Of a stretch of 41,502 nucleotides of DNA, positions 1 to 7,795 are shown piece after piece. The position numbers and the translations under genes are program-made. The stretch spans positions 1 through 41,502 of the forward strand of contig REEJ01000181.1 of the NCBI GenBank assembly GCA_007695125.1, written 5' to 3'. Positions within the stretch are counted from its first letter, which is position 1. Every line of letters starts with the position of its first letter. The stretch comes from Trueperaceae bacterium. GTDB lineage: Bacteria; Deinococcota; Deinococci; Deinococcales; Trueperaceae. The notes beneath the pieces were generated by a model, which was not told the origin of the DNA, searched no databases, and saw only the letters and a program-made list of their open reading frames with translations.

Positions 1-214
1 GGGGGGTGTCGAACCACCCCTTGGCGTACTGGTTGACGAAGAAGCTCGTGACGAGCAGCACGCCGAGCCGCTGGCCGGCGCGGGTGTCGATGGCCAGGTA
101 CGTCGCGATCACCATCGCGATGTACGCCTCCTCGGAACCGAGGTCCGTGACCAGCGTCATCGCTGTATCGAGCCACGGTGTGGCGAGCGTCTGGATGGCG
201 TACACGACGTCCAT
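1..214 (-). CDS. PAP2-family phosphatase, N-terminal part (cut by window edge)
   Basis: The first 71 residues of a protein that continues past the left edge. It begins MDVVYAIQTL, then carries LGSEEAYIAMVIATYL and a basic-hydrophobic stretch ending NQYAKGWFDTP. This is the usual start of membrane PAP2 phosphatases: an LGSE-type loop after the first helix, then a second membrane helix leading to the K...RP motif, which lies outside the window. The start is an ATG with a GGAGG ribosome site 8 bases upstream (223-227 on the plus strand), and a TATCAT -10 box lies at 234-239. Family members dephosphorylate lipid pyrophosphates such as undecaprenyl-PP or phosphatidylglycerophosphate; which one cannot be told here. 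It is divergent from mnmE, with 75 bases between the start codons. Confidence 0.75.
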   Translation of the reverse strand, partial: MDVVYAIQTLATPWLDTAMTLVTDLGSEEAYIAMVIATYLAIDTRAGQRLGVLLVTSFFVNQYAKGWFDTP

Positions 215-233
215 GCGGGGTGCCTCCGGCGGG

Positions 234-243
234 ATGATACCGT
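234..243. promoter_or_regulatory. Overlapping divergent -10 boxes, PAP2 / mnmE
   Basis: The minus strand reads TATCAT (234-239) ahead of the PAP2 ribosome site. The plus strand reads TGA-TACCGT (box 238-243) about 46 bases before the mnmE ATG. The two boxes share bases, so the two promoters would compete. The mnmE side is the less certain of the two. Confidence 0.4.
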
Positions 244-289
244 GACCCCACGAGGCCGGCTCGGCGCCGTCCAGTGGCCTCGACCCACC

Positions 290-1636
290 ATGGCCCTGCC
301 ACCCATCGACGACACCATCGCCGCGATCGCGACCGCGCACGGCACCGCCGCGATCGGGGTCGTGCGTGTCTCGGGGCCGTCGGCCATCGCCATCGGGACG
401 GCGCTCTTCCGCCCCTCCGGCGGTGCGGACGTGGCGACGCTCGCCGGCGGGCGCTTCTGCGTCGGCTGGGTGGTGGACGACGAGCCACTCGACCAGGGGG
501 TGCTGCTCGTGTTCCGCGCTCCGGCCTCGGCGACCGGCCAGGACGTCGTCGAGTTCCAGGTGCACGGTGGCCCCGCGGTGCTCGGCGCCGTTCTGGACGC
601 GGCGCTGCGGCGCGGGGCGCGACCAGCGGGACCGGGCGAGTTCACGCTCCGGGGGTTCCTCGCAGGCAAGCTCGACCTGGCGCAAGCGGAGAGCGTGCAA
701 GCGCTCGTCCAGGCGCGCAGCGAGGCCGCCCGGCGCCACGCCGGTGCGGGGCTGGCGGGGGCCCTGTCGAAACGCATCCGATCCGTGCAGGACCACCTCA
801 CCAGCGCGTACGCCGCGGTCCTGGCGGTGCTCGACTACCCCGAAGAGGGCGTCGAGGACGAAGACCTGGAGCCGGCGCTCGGGGCTGCGCTCGACGAACT
901 CGACGCCCTGCTCGCGACGGCCCGTGCCGGCAAGGCGGCCCAACGCGGCGCCACGATGGCGTTGGTGGGTCGGCCCAACGCCGGCAAGTCGAGTCTGCTG
1001 AACGCGCTGCTCGGTTACGAGCGGGCGCTGGTGAGCGACGTGCCGGGCACGACGCGTGACTACCTCGAGGTGCCGCTCGAACTGGGTCGCGCCTCGGTGA
1101 CGGCCATCGATACCGCCGGACTGCGCGCCACGAACGACGCGATCGAGGGTGCCGGGGTCGCACTCGCGCGCAACCTCGCCGCCTCTGCCGACGTGGTCGT
1201 CGCGGTGATCGACGGCAGCGTCGCGCTGATCGACGACGATCGCGCTCTGGTCGACGAGCTGGGTGGTGCACGCACCTTGTGGGTGGCCGCCAAGGCGGAC
1301 GCAGGTTGCGCGTGGGACGCGGACGACCTAGGCGTGGAGCGCATCCACCGTGTGTCGACGATCGACGGCCGCGGCCTCGCCGAGCTGCGTGCCGCGCTCG
1401 AGGCCGCGGTCGTCGGCGATGCCGCCGCGTCCGAGGCCTGGCTGCTGGGTGAGCGGCACGAGGCCGTCGTGCGCGAGGCGCGCGAGGCGGTGCAGCGAGC
1501 GCGCACCGCGCCCGACGACCTCCGCGGGCTCGACCTCGAGACGGCGCTGCGCGCCCTCGCGCAGGTGACGGGGCGCGGCGACGTCGCCGAACAGACCCTC
1601 AGCGAGGTGTTCGCGCGCTTCTGCGTCGGAAAGTGA
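290..1636 (+). CDS. mnmE: tRNA modification GTPase MnmE
   Basis: MnmE works with MnmG to install the 5-carboxymethylaminomethyl group on wobble U34 of certain tRNAs. The 448-residue protein has the N-terminal formyl-THF-binding dimerisation domain (1-120, including GPGEFTLRGFLAGKLDL), a helical domain, and an inserted G domain: P-loop GRPNAGKSS at 227-235, TTRD at 254-257 and DTAG at 274-277. It ends in FCVGK, the invariant C-x-GK tail. The usual NKxD guanine motif is replaced by AKAD (334-337). I chose the ATG at 290 because the protein then begins MALPPIDDTIAAIATAHG, matching the family; an in-frame GTG at 242 would add 16 unrelated residues and lies in the promoter region. The downstream gene is convergent. 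Confidence 0.95.
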   Translation: MALPPIDDTIAAIATAHGTAAIGVVRVSGPSAIAIGTALFRPSGGADVATLAGGRFCVGWVVDDEPLDQGVLLVFRAPASATGQDVVEFQVHGGPAVLGAVLDAALRRGARPAGPGEFTLRGFLAGKLDLAQAESVQALVQARSEAARRHAGAGLAGALSKRIRSVQDHLTSAYAAVLAVLDYPEEGVEDEDLEPALGAALDELDALLATARAGKAAQRGATMALVGRPNAGKSSLLNALLGYERALVSDVPGTTRDYLEVPLELGRASVTAIDTAGLRATNDAIEGAGVALARNLAASADVVVAVIDGSVALIDDDRALVDELGGARTLWVAAKADAGCAWDADDLGVERIHRVSTIDGRGLAELRAALEAAVVGDAAASEAWLLGERHEAVVREAREAVQRARTAPDDLRGLDLETALRALAQVTGRGDVAEQTLSEVFARFCVGK

Positions 1637-1663
1637 CGGTCGAGCCCAGCCGCCGCGCCCGGG

Positions 1664-2197
1664 TCAACCTCCGGCGGTCGCCAGGCGTTCGCCGTAGCGA
1701 TCGGCGGCCGCATCGGCCACCGCCGCCGGGAAGGCGTCGGTGACGCGAGCCAACACCGTGCTGGCGGTGTACGCGATCATCTTCGTCAGCGCCTGGCCGC
1801 CCCAACGCTCCGGTTCGGGCAGCGCGACGTGGACGCGGATGTCGAACGCGTAGGCGAGATGCGACCCCTGCGCCGCTGGTGTGACCTCGACGCTCCCGGA
1901 GACTTGGGCCCAGCCGGGCCCCGGTGCGTCGATGGGCAGACCTTCCAAGCTCGCCCCCGCCGGTGTCAGATGCAACCGGGACCGGAAGGGCAGGTCGCGC
2001 TGGCCGAAGAGCGCGGCGTTGACGGGCAGCGTCGCCGTCACCATGCCGACCCCACCACCCTGCGCCGGACCGACCGCCAGGTCGCGCAGGAAGCGCGCCC
2101 GCGACAGGCTGGCACGCACGTCGCGGACGAAGGCCAGCGCCTCCTCACGATCGAGCGCGACGTCGAGCTCGAAACGCACCGAGTGGTCGAAGGTCAT
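1664..2197 (-). CDS. DUF3809-type protein of the Deinococcus-Thermus group
   Basis: A 177-residue protein of unknown function starting MTFDHSVRFELDV. The pattern of a charged N-terminal strand, a helix (DREEALAFVRDVRASL) and a following beta-rich stretch resembles the small SRPBCC-like DUF3809 proteins known from Deinococcus and Thermus. That assignment is from memory and is moderate. The start is the ATG at 2197, which overlaps the stop of the upstream gene as ATGA, so the two are translationally coupled. An in-frame GTG ten codons earlier (2227) would lie inside the neighbour and is less likely. No catalytic motif or membrane segment is visible. Confidence 0.6.
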   Translation of the reverse strand: MTFDHSVRFELDVALDREEALAFVRDVRASLSRARFLRDLAVGPAQGGGVGMVTATLPVNAALFGQRDLPFRSRLHLTPAGASLEGLPIDAPGPGWAQVSGSVEVTPAAQGSHLAYAFDIRVHVALPEPERWGGQALTKMIAYTASTVLARVTDAFPAAVADAAADRYGERLATAGG

Positions 2198-2562
2198 GCG
2201 CGGCCTCCGAGGCGCGGACCGACCCACTCGACCTGCACGTCACCCTCGTGGATGGCGGCCTCGACCTCTTGATCCGTTGCTGCACGCAGGCGCGGGAGGT
2301 CGGCGAACAGCGGCGCAGAACTCGCGAGACCGACGCGAACCGTGACGGGACCGTCTTCGAAGGCGCGACCGATGCGCCACAGCAACGCCCCGGCGAGGCT
2401 CTCGGCCTGCGCCTCGGCCAGGATCGCGGTCGCGTCGTCCCGCGCCGTCGTCGTGGCGTCGTCCCGGTCCCGGTCCCTGTCCACGGGTACGGAAGGATCG
2501 TCCTCCGGCGCCATCGTCGGCTCGGCCGGCTGCTCGTCGGGCCGCTCCTGCTCGCTCTCCAT
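2194..2562 (-). CDS. Small conserved protein, possibly DUF3248 family
   Basis: A 122-residue acidic protein. The first 40 residues are low in complexity and rich in D, E and R, probably disordered. A folded part follows from about residue 45 (ILAEAQAESLAGALLWRIGRAFEDG) and ends DVQVEWVGPRLGGRA. I suspect the Deinococcus-Thermus family DUF3248, mainly because of its size and its coupling to a DUF3809-like gene; this was not verified. The start is ATG 2562 with a TACGCT -10 box 7 bases upstream, so the mRNA is probably leaderless. Its stop overlaps the start of the downstream gene by four bases. Confidence 0.5.
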   Translation of the reverse strand: MESEQERPDEQPAEPTMAPEDDPSVPVDRDRDRDDATTTARDDATAILAEAQAESLAGALLWRIGRAFEDGPVTVRVGLASSAPLFADLPRLRAATDQEVEAAIHEGDVQVEWVGPRLGGRA

Positions 2563-2569
2563 GAGCAGC

Positions 2570-2575
2570 AGCGTA
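2570..2575 (-). promoter_or_regulatory. -10 box TACGCT, leaderless start at 2562
   Basis: The box reads TACGCT on the minus strand and is separated by 7 bases (gctgctc) from the ATG. No ribosome-binding site lies between them. No -35 match is seen. Confidence 0.6.
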
Positions 2576-2613
2576 CCGCACCACCACGAGGCCGCGCCCC
2601 GGCGGTCGACACG

Positions 2614-2622
2614 TGCTAGCTT
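2614..2622 (+). promoter_or_regulatory. Extended -10 TGC-TAGCTT, leaderless start at 2629
   Basis: TGC followed by TAGCTT, then 6 bases, then GTG. The spacing leaves no room for a ribosome-binding site, which supports the GTG as the start. Confidence 0.6.
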
Positions 2623-2628
2623 GACGCG

Positions 2629-3543
2629 GTGCGCGGAGGACCTCGATGGTGGACGCTCGTGCTGCGCGGCCTTGCGATGGGCACGGCCGACGTGATGCCG
2701 GGTGTGTCAGGCGGCACGATGGCCCTGGTCCTCGGCATCTACGAGCGCCTGGTCGCAGCCCTGCGGGCGGCCACGTCGTTGACGCCGTGGCGGTTGTTGG
2801 CTCGGGGGCGTGTGCGCGGCGCTTGGCGTGCCGCCCACGCCCCGTTCCTCGCGCCGCTGGTGGCAGGGATCGCCGTTGCGGTGTTGATCCTGTCACGGGT
2901 CATCGAGCGGGCGCTCGAGCTCTACGCCGTGCCGTTGTACGCCGTGTTCGTCGGACTCATCCTCGCGGCCGCCGTCTTGGTGGGCAGGCGCGTCGTGCGC
3001 TGGCACGCCGCCCCGATCACGGTCATGGTGGTGGCGGCCGGCGCCGTCACGCTGCTGTTGAGCGGGGCGCCACAGGCACCATCCGACTCGCCCTGGGCGG
3101 TCTTCTTCGCGGGCGCGATCGGCATCACGGCCCTCGTCCTGCCGGGCATCTCGGGCGCGTTCATCCTGGTGCTGCTCGGCCAGTACGGGCGCGTGATCTC
3201 CGCCATCGCCTCGCTCGACGTGGTCACGCTCGTGCCCTTCGCACTCGGAGCGCTCGTCGGCCTCGCGACCGTGGCCCGGCTGCTCCACGTGTTGCTGCGT
3301 CGGGCCCTCGACGTGACGATGGCGGCGCTGCTGGGCGTGATGCTCGCCAGCCTGCAGCGGGTGTGGCCATGGACGGCCGGTGACGCGTACACGTCACGGC
3401 TCGTGGCGCCCAGCAGCGCGTGGGGGCTCGAGGGTTGGGTACTGGCGCTGATCGTCGCCCTGCTGGCGTTCTTCGCCGTGCTCGCCATGGACCGGGCATC
3501 GGGCGCACGCCTGGTCACGCGCGACGTCTCATCCACGTCATGA
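2629..3543 (+). CDS. DUF368 membrane protein, PopT-type polyprenyl-phosphate transporter
   Basis: A 304-residue integral membrane protein with about eight hydrophobic segments. It carries the DUF368 signature near the N-terminus, RGLAMGTADVMPGVSGGTMA (residues 13-32), and the internal repeat GITALVLPGISGAFILVLLG. DUF368 proteins (PopT) recycle undecaprenyl phosphate across the inner membrane in other bacteria, feeding peptidoglycan and O-antigen synthesis; transfer of that role here is by family. The start is GTG 2629, six bases after an extended -10 box. It is transcribed alone, divergent from the small-protein pair, and lies 2.4 kb from a PAP2 phosphatase that could act on the same lipid carrier. 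Confidence 0.88.
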   Translation: MRGGPRWWTLVLRGLAMGTADVMPGVSGGTMALVLGIYERLVAALRAATSLTPWRLLARGRVRGAWRAAHAPFLAPLVAGIAVAVLILSRVIERALELYAVPLYAVFVGLILAAAVLVGRRVVRWHAAPITVMVVAAGAVTLLLSGAPQAPSDSPWAVFFAGAIGITALVLPGISGAFILVLLGQYGRVISAIASLDVVTLVPFALGALVGLATVARLLHVLLRRALDVTMAALLGVMLASLQRVWPWTAGDAYTSRLVAPSSAWGLEGWVLALIVALLAFFAVLAMDRASGARLVTRDVSSTS

Positions 3544-3635
3544 GCGTCTTCGCTGCGCTTCATGCTGGCGTGCTCTCATCGAAGGGATGGCACGCGGCAA
3601 CCCGGCCGTGATCGCCACCCTATTCGGGAGGACTC

Positions 3636-4928
3636 ATGACCAACATCCGCTCGGTCCACCGAGCCTCACCACGTTCGCCCTTCCTCCTGTCGGCGCTGCT
3701 CGCAGCTGCCGCACTCCTCACCTGGTCGTCGCTGGCCCAGGCCGAAGGTGTGGCGGGTCTCGACGAACCCGGCGCGCTGCTCGCCGACGAGCGCAACACC
3801 ATCGACATCGTCGAACGCTACGGTCCCAGCGTCGTCGCGGTGAACGTCACCGTCCGCGGCGAACCGGTCGATCCATTCGCTCCGTTCCGCGACAGCCTGC
3901 CCCCGCAGTTCCGCGACTTCTTCCGACTGCCCGAAGCCCCGCAGACGCCGCAACTGCGCCAAGGCACTGGCTCGGGCTTCGTGGTCGATGGCGCCGGCCG
4001 CATCGTCACCAACTTCCACGTCGTGAACGCCGCGCTCGAACCCGGCGGGGTCGAACTGCGCGACGGCGCCTCGATCGACGTCGTCTTCCCGTCGCGCGAC
4101 GAGCCGCTCGCCGCGCGCGTGATCGGCGCCAACCCCGACTACGACCTGGCCCTCCTCGAAGTCCGCGATGCGGACGAGCTGCCTGACGTCCCCGCGATCG
4201 AGTTCGCACACGGCGGCGTCCGCGTCGGCCAGAAGGTCGTCGCGATCGGCAACCCCTTCGGCTTGCAGTCGACCGTGACGACGGGGATCGTCTCGGCCAT
4301 CGGTCGCCAGTTCGAGTCGATCGGACGCATCGAGATCGAGATGATCCAGACCGACGCAGCCATCAACCCGGGCAACTCCGGTGGGCCGCTCCTCGACTCC
4401 AGCGGCCGCCTCATCGGCATCAACACGGCGATCGTCCCCGGTGTCGGCCCAGGCGGTCAACGCGGCAGCCTCGGCATCGGCTTCGCCGTCCCGGCCATGC
4501 TGCTCGAGGAGAGCCTGCCGCTGCTCGAGGCGGGTGGGCTGAGCGGCATCGCCGCCGCCGCGCAGGACCCGGACCGGCCCCGGCTCGGCGTCACCATCAC
4601 CACGGTCGAGGCGTTCCCGGCCAGCGTGCGCGAGGCGCTGGCGCTGCCGGAACAGGGCCTGGTGGTCACCCAGGTCGACCCGGCAGGAGCCGCTGCCGAA
4701 GCCGGCGTCAGCGGTCCCACCTTCGTCGCCACGGTCGACGGCCGCGAGTACCCCGCGGGCGGAGACGTCGTGCTGAGCGCAGACGGTCAGCCCACCGAAC
4801 GCGCCGAGGACCTGCAACGCATCGTGTTCGAGAAGGGGGCCGGCGACGTCGTGCGCCTCGAACTGTGGCGCAACGGCGTGACCCGCGAAGTCGACGTCGA
4901 GCTGCGGGCACCGACGGTCGACGACTGA
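3636..4928 (+). CDS. htrA: HtrA/DegP-type serine protease with one PDZ domain
   Basis: An exported protease of 430 residues. It has a cleavable signal sequence (hydrophobic 16-35, cut likely after AQA), a trypsin-like domain and a C-terminal PDZ domain (about 320-425). The catalytic triad is visible: His128 in NFHVV, Asp170 in YDLALLEV and Ser248 in GNSGGPLL. It resembles the HtrA proteins of periplasmic quality control. The start is ATG 3636 with GGGAGG at 3626-3631, so unlike its neighbours it has a conventional leader. I see no confident promoter in the 92 bases upstream. A strong hairpin follows the gene. The Pro-rich FRDSLPPQFRDFFRLPEAP stretch before the protease core corresponds to the LA loop of DegP-like proteins. 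Confidence 0.92.
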   Translation: MTNIRSVHRASPRSPFLLSALLAAAALLTWSSLAQAEGVAGLDEPGALLADERNTIDIVERYGPSVVAVNVTVRGEPVDPFAPFRDSLPPQFRDFFRLPEAPQTPQLRQGTGSGFVVDGAGRIVTNFHVVNAALEPGGVELRDGASIDVVFPSRDEPLAARVIGANPDYDLALLEVRDADELPDVPAIEFAHGGVRVGQKVVAIGNPFGLQSTVTTGIVSAIGRQFESIGRIEIEMIQTDAAINPGNSGGPLLDSSGRLIGINTAIVPGVGPGGQRGSLGIGFAVPAMLLEESLPLLEAGGLSGIAAAAQDPDRPRLGVTITTVEAFPASVREALALPEQGLVVTQVDPAGAAAEAGVSGPTFVATVDGREYPAGGDVVLSADGQPTERAEDLQRIVFEKGAGDVVRLELWRNGVTREVDVELRAPTVDD

Positions 4929-4954
4929 CCTTCGCAGCAGCGCTCCATGCGCAG

Positions 4955-4990
4955 CGCGCAGGGCCGGGCGAGAACGTCCGGCCCCGCGCG
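4955..4990 (+). terminator. Hairpin after htrA
   Basis: Arms CGCGC-a-GGGCCGG (4955-4967) and CCGGCCC-c-GCGCG (4978-4990) pair over 12 bases with one mismatch around a 10-base loop. Only TT follows, so termination would depend on stem strength. The stem ends 4 bases before the next gene's -10 box. Confidence 0.65.
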
Positions 4991-4991
4991 T

Positions 4992-5000
4992 TGCTAGACT
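4992..5000 (+). promoter_or_regulatory. Extended -10 TGC-TAGACT, leaderless start at 5008
   Basis: TGC-TAGACT, 7 bases, then GTG. No -35 match is found 16-18 bases upstream, because the terminator stem occupies that space. Confidence 0.65.
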
Positions 5001-5007
5001 CGCCGCG

Positions 5008-6888
5008 GTGCCCACTCCCGACCCCGACTTCCACGCGGTCCACCCCGGCGACGGGCTCGAGCCGTGCACGGAGGGCGGCGCGCCCGGTCTCCGGGTCCGT
5101 CTCGCCACCTTCGGCGCCGTTCCGGAGGCCGTGCACGTGCGCAGCGAACCCGATCACGAGGAGCGCCTCGACGCACTCCAGGTCGTGCAGAGGCGCGGCG
5201 CCCGGGTGCAGTGGGAGGGCTGGCTACCGCTCGCTCCGCATCACCCCATGACGCGCTACGCCTTCGTGTGCCGACTGGCCGGTGCACAGCGTTGGCTGTC
5301 GCAGGCGGGGCTGCATGCGTACCCGCCGCCGATCGACCTGCACTTCCGGCACGTGGACGGCTACCAGGCGCCGCGCTGGGTCTGGGACCAGGTGATGTAC
5401 CAGGTCTTCCCCGACCGCTTCCGTGACGGCGATCCCAGCAACAACGTCCGCGACGGCGAGTACCTCTACGCCGGCCGGCCCGTCGTCGCACGCGCGTGGG
5501 ACGACCTGCCGGACGCCAGCCAAGGCGCGCGCGAGTTCTTCGGTGGCGACCTGGAAGGCGTGCGCGAGGCGCTCCCGTATCTCCTCGACCTGGGCGTGTC
5601 CACCCTGTACCTGAACCCGGTCTTCGCGTCGCCGAGCAGCCACAAGTACGACACCGTCGACTACACGCGCGTCGATCCGCATCTCGGCGGCGACGAGGCG
5701 TTGCTGCGGCTCTTGGACGCCGCCCGTGCCAGCGGTGTCCGGGTCGTGCTCGATGCGGTGGTCAACCACACGTCCGAGCGGCACCCCTGGTTCGACCGGG
5801 ACGTCGAGCACGGCTCGGGTGCATACGGCGATCCCGAGTCGCCCGAGCGTGAGCGCTACGTGTTCGATGATCAGAGCGACTCGGACAGCTACCGTGGCTG
5901 GCTCGGCACGCGCACGCTGCCGGTGCTGGACTTCGCGTCGAGCGCCGTGCAGCGCGACGTCTACGCAGGCGACGACGCCGTGCTGCGCCGTTGGCTGCGG
6001 CCACCGTGGTCGATCGACGGGTGGCGCCTCGACGTGATCCACATGCTCGGCGAGGGCCCCGGCGCGGAGCGCAACCGTCGCCACGTGCGGGCGATCCGTC
6101 GAGCGATACGCGAGGAACGCCCCGACGCCTACGTCCTCGGCGAGCACTTCTTCGAGGCGACCGCCTGGCTCCAGGGCGACCAAGAGGACGGTGCGATGAA
6201 CTACTACGGCTTCCAGCGCCCCATGCTCGCGTTCTGGGCCGGCCGCGACCAACGCGGCGCCGCGTTGCCGCTCGACGCTGCCGGTCTCGAGGCCTGGCTC
6301 GTGGACGCCCGCGCCCGTATCCCCTTCGCGTTGGCCCTGTCGCAGCTCAACCTGCTCGGCTCGCACGACGTGCCGCGCTTCCGGACGCGGGTCGGCGGCG
6401 ATACCGCGGCCGTCGCCGCGGCGATGCACGCTCTGTTCGGCTACCTCGGGGTGCCCTGCGTGTACTACGGCGACGAGATCGGCCTCGAGGGGGGCGGCGA
6501 TCCCGACTGCAGGCGGCCCTTCCCGTGGGACCCGGAGCGTTGGGACCACGTGCTGCGCGCGACCGTACAGCGCCTTGCGCGGCTCCGACGCCGTGCGCCG
6601 CCATTGGCGCGCGGCGACGTCCGCACCCTGCTCGCCGAGGGCGACGTCCACGCGTTCGCGCGCGTCCTCGAGGGGGGCGCCGTGCTCACCGTCCAGCATC
6701 GCGGCGCGGCCCCGCTCGACGTCGAGCTGCCCACCTGGGTGACGGGCATCGACGGGCCTTGGACCGACGCCCTCAGCGGCGACGTCCTGCCTGCCGGCGA
6801 CGTCCTGCGCTGCACCCTGGCGCCGCGCAGTGGACGCACCCTCGTGAGCGACGCGCGCTGGCTGACGGACGACGGGATCGGCACGTGA
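5008..6888 (+). CDS. GH13 alpha-glucosidase/neopullulanase-type enzyme (maltodextrin hydrolase)
   Basis: A 626-residue glycoside hydrolase family 13 enzyme of the MalZ/neopullulanase kind. An N-terminal beta domain (about 1-120) precedes the barrel, which opens YQVFPDRFRDGDPSNN. The conserved regions are DAVVNH (249-254), GWRLDVIH with nucleophile Asp342, LGEHF with acid/base Glu379, and GSHD with Asp454. The C-terminal beta domain runs from about 545. No signal peptide is seen, so it should act on maltodextrins in the cytoplasm. Glycogen phosphorylase lies 4 kb away, fitting alpha-glucan use. The GTG start is fixed by the leaderless promoter. Its stop overlaps the start of the patatin gene as GTGA. 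Confidence 0.9.
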   Translation: MPTPDPDFHAVHPGDGLEPCTEGGAPGLRVRLATFGAVPEAVHVRSEPDHEERLDALQVVQRRGARVQWEGWLPLAPHHPMTRYAFVCRLAGAQRWLSQAGLHAYPPPIDLHFRHVDGYQAPRWVWDQVMYQVFPDRFRDGDPSNNVRDGEYLYAGRPVVARAWDDLPDASQGAREFFGGDLEGVREALPYLLDLGVSTLYLNPVFASPSSHKYDTVDYTRVDPHLGGDEALLRLLDAARASGVRVVLDAVVNHTSERHPWFDRDVEHGSGAYGDPESPERERYVFDDQSDSDSYRGWLGTRTLPVLDFASSAVQRDVYAGDDAVLRRWLRPPWSIDGWRLDVIHMLGEGPGAERNRRHVRAIRRAIREERPDAYVLGEHFFEATAWLQGDQEDGAMNYYGFQRPMLAFWAGRDQRGAALPLDAAGLEAWLVDARARIPFALALSQLNLLGSHDVPRFRTRVGGDTAAVAAAMHALFGYLGVPCVYYGDEIGLEGGGDPDCRRPFPWDPERWDHVLRATVQRLARLRRRAPPLARGDVRTLLAEGDVHAFARVLEGGAVLTVQHRGAAPLDVELPTWVTGIDGPWTDALSGDVLPAGDVLRCTLAPRSGRTLVSDARWLTDDGIGT

Positions 6889-7790
6889 GCGCCCGGTTCA
6901 CGCCGCACGACGAGCGGGCTGCGCCGGTCGTCGGCATGGTGCTCTCCGGGGGTGGCGCCCGGGGCTTCGCCCACATCGGCACCCTGCGGGCTTTGGAGCG
7001 CCACGGGCTCGAGGTCCAGGTGTGGGCGGGGACCTCGATCGGTGCGGTCATCGGAGCCCTCGCCGCAGCCGGCTACCGGGCGGACGACCTCCTCGCGCTG
7101 GCGCGCTCGGTCTCGTGGCGCGACGTGTTCGACCTCTCCCTGCGCGCGGGCATGATCAAGGGCGACAAGCTCCACGCGCTGCTCGCCGAGCACTTGCCCA
7201 CACGCTTCGAGGACCTCGATGCGCGCCTCGCGGTGACGTGCACCGACATCGAGTCGGGCGAGGAGATCGTGCTCACCAGCGGCGACCTCATCAAGGCCGT
7301 ACGGGCCTCGGCCTGCTTCCCAGGCGCGTTCGAGCCGGTGCAGTACCTCGGTCGCACGCTCGCCGACGGTGGGATCTGCAACAACCTGCCGGTCGACGCG
7401 CTCGCGACGCTCAACGCCGACGTCACCATCGCCAGCGACGTCACGCCGCCGCGCCGCGCGGCCTACCATGCCCCCACCGACGACCCGCGCTCGTGGTGGG
7501 AACGAGTGGTCGCGACCGTCACGCTGGAGCAACGCACGCCGATGGCAGCGGTGTCGCTGCGGGCGACCGACATCATGATGCGGTTGCTGACCGACGCACA
7601 GTACGTGCACCATCCCGCCGATCTACGCATCGTGCATGCGCTGCCGACCGTGCGCGTCGAGTCGTTCTGGGACCTCGAGGCCGTCGTCGAGGCCGGTGAG
7701 GCGGAGGCCGAGCGCGTGTTGAGCGCGAATCAGGACTGGCTGCAGCGCATCGTCCAGCGCGAGCCGACCGCCGATGGGGCGGTACACTGA
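6885..7790 (+). CDS. Patatin-like phospholipase, RssA/NTE type
   Basis: A 301-residue Ser-Asp dyad lipid hydrolase. It shows the oxyanion-hole motif SGGGARG (21-27), the nucleophile in GTSIG (Ser51) and the catalytic Asp161 in DGGICNN. The domain arrangement matches bacterial NTE/RssA-type proteins, which hydrolyse phospholipid or lysophospholipid acyl chains. There is no signal peptide or obvious membrane helix. The GTG start at 6885 overlaps the amylase stop by four bases, so it is cotranscribed; residues 16-25 (VGMVLSGGGA) are where such proteins normally begin. The next gene's -10 box lies in its last codons. Confidence 0.88.
   Translation: MSARFTPHDERAAPVVGMVLSGGGARGFAHIGTLRALERHGLEVQVWAGTSIGAVIGALAAAGYRADDLLALARSVSWRDVFDLSLRAGMIKGDKLHALLAEHLPTRFEDLDARLAVTCTDIESGEEIVLTSGDLIKAVRASACFPGAFEPVQYLGRTLADGGICNNLPVDALATLNADVTIASDVTPPRRAAYHAPTDDPRSWWERVVATVTLEQRTPMAAVSLRATDIMMRLLTDAQYVHHPADLRIVHALPTVRVESFWDLEAVVEAGEAEAERVLSANQDWLQRIVQREPTADGAVH
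7783..7788 (+). promoter_or_regulatory. -10 box TACACT, leaderless start at 7796
   Basis: TACACT overlaps the end of the patatin gene and is followed 7 bases later by ATG. The bases before it are CGG, not TGn. Confidence 0.6.
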
Positions 7791-7795
7791 CGCCC

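Noticed and set aside
242-289. Earlier GTG start for MnmE at 242
   Set aside because: It overlaps a possible -10 box and adds 16 residues that the family lacks; ATG 290 gives the typical N-terminus.
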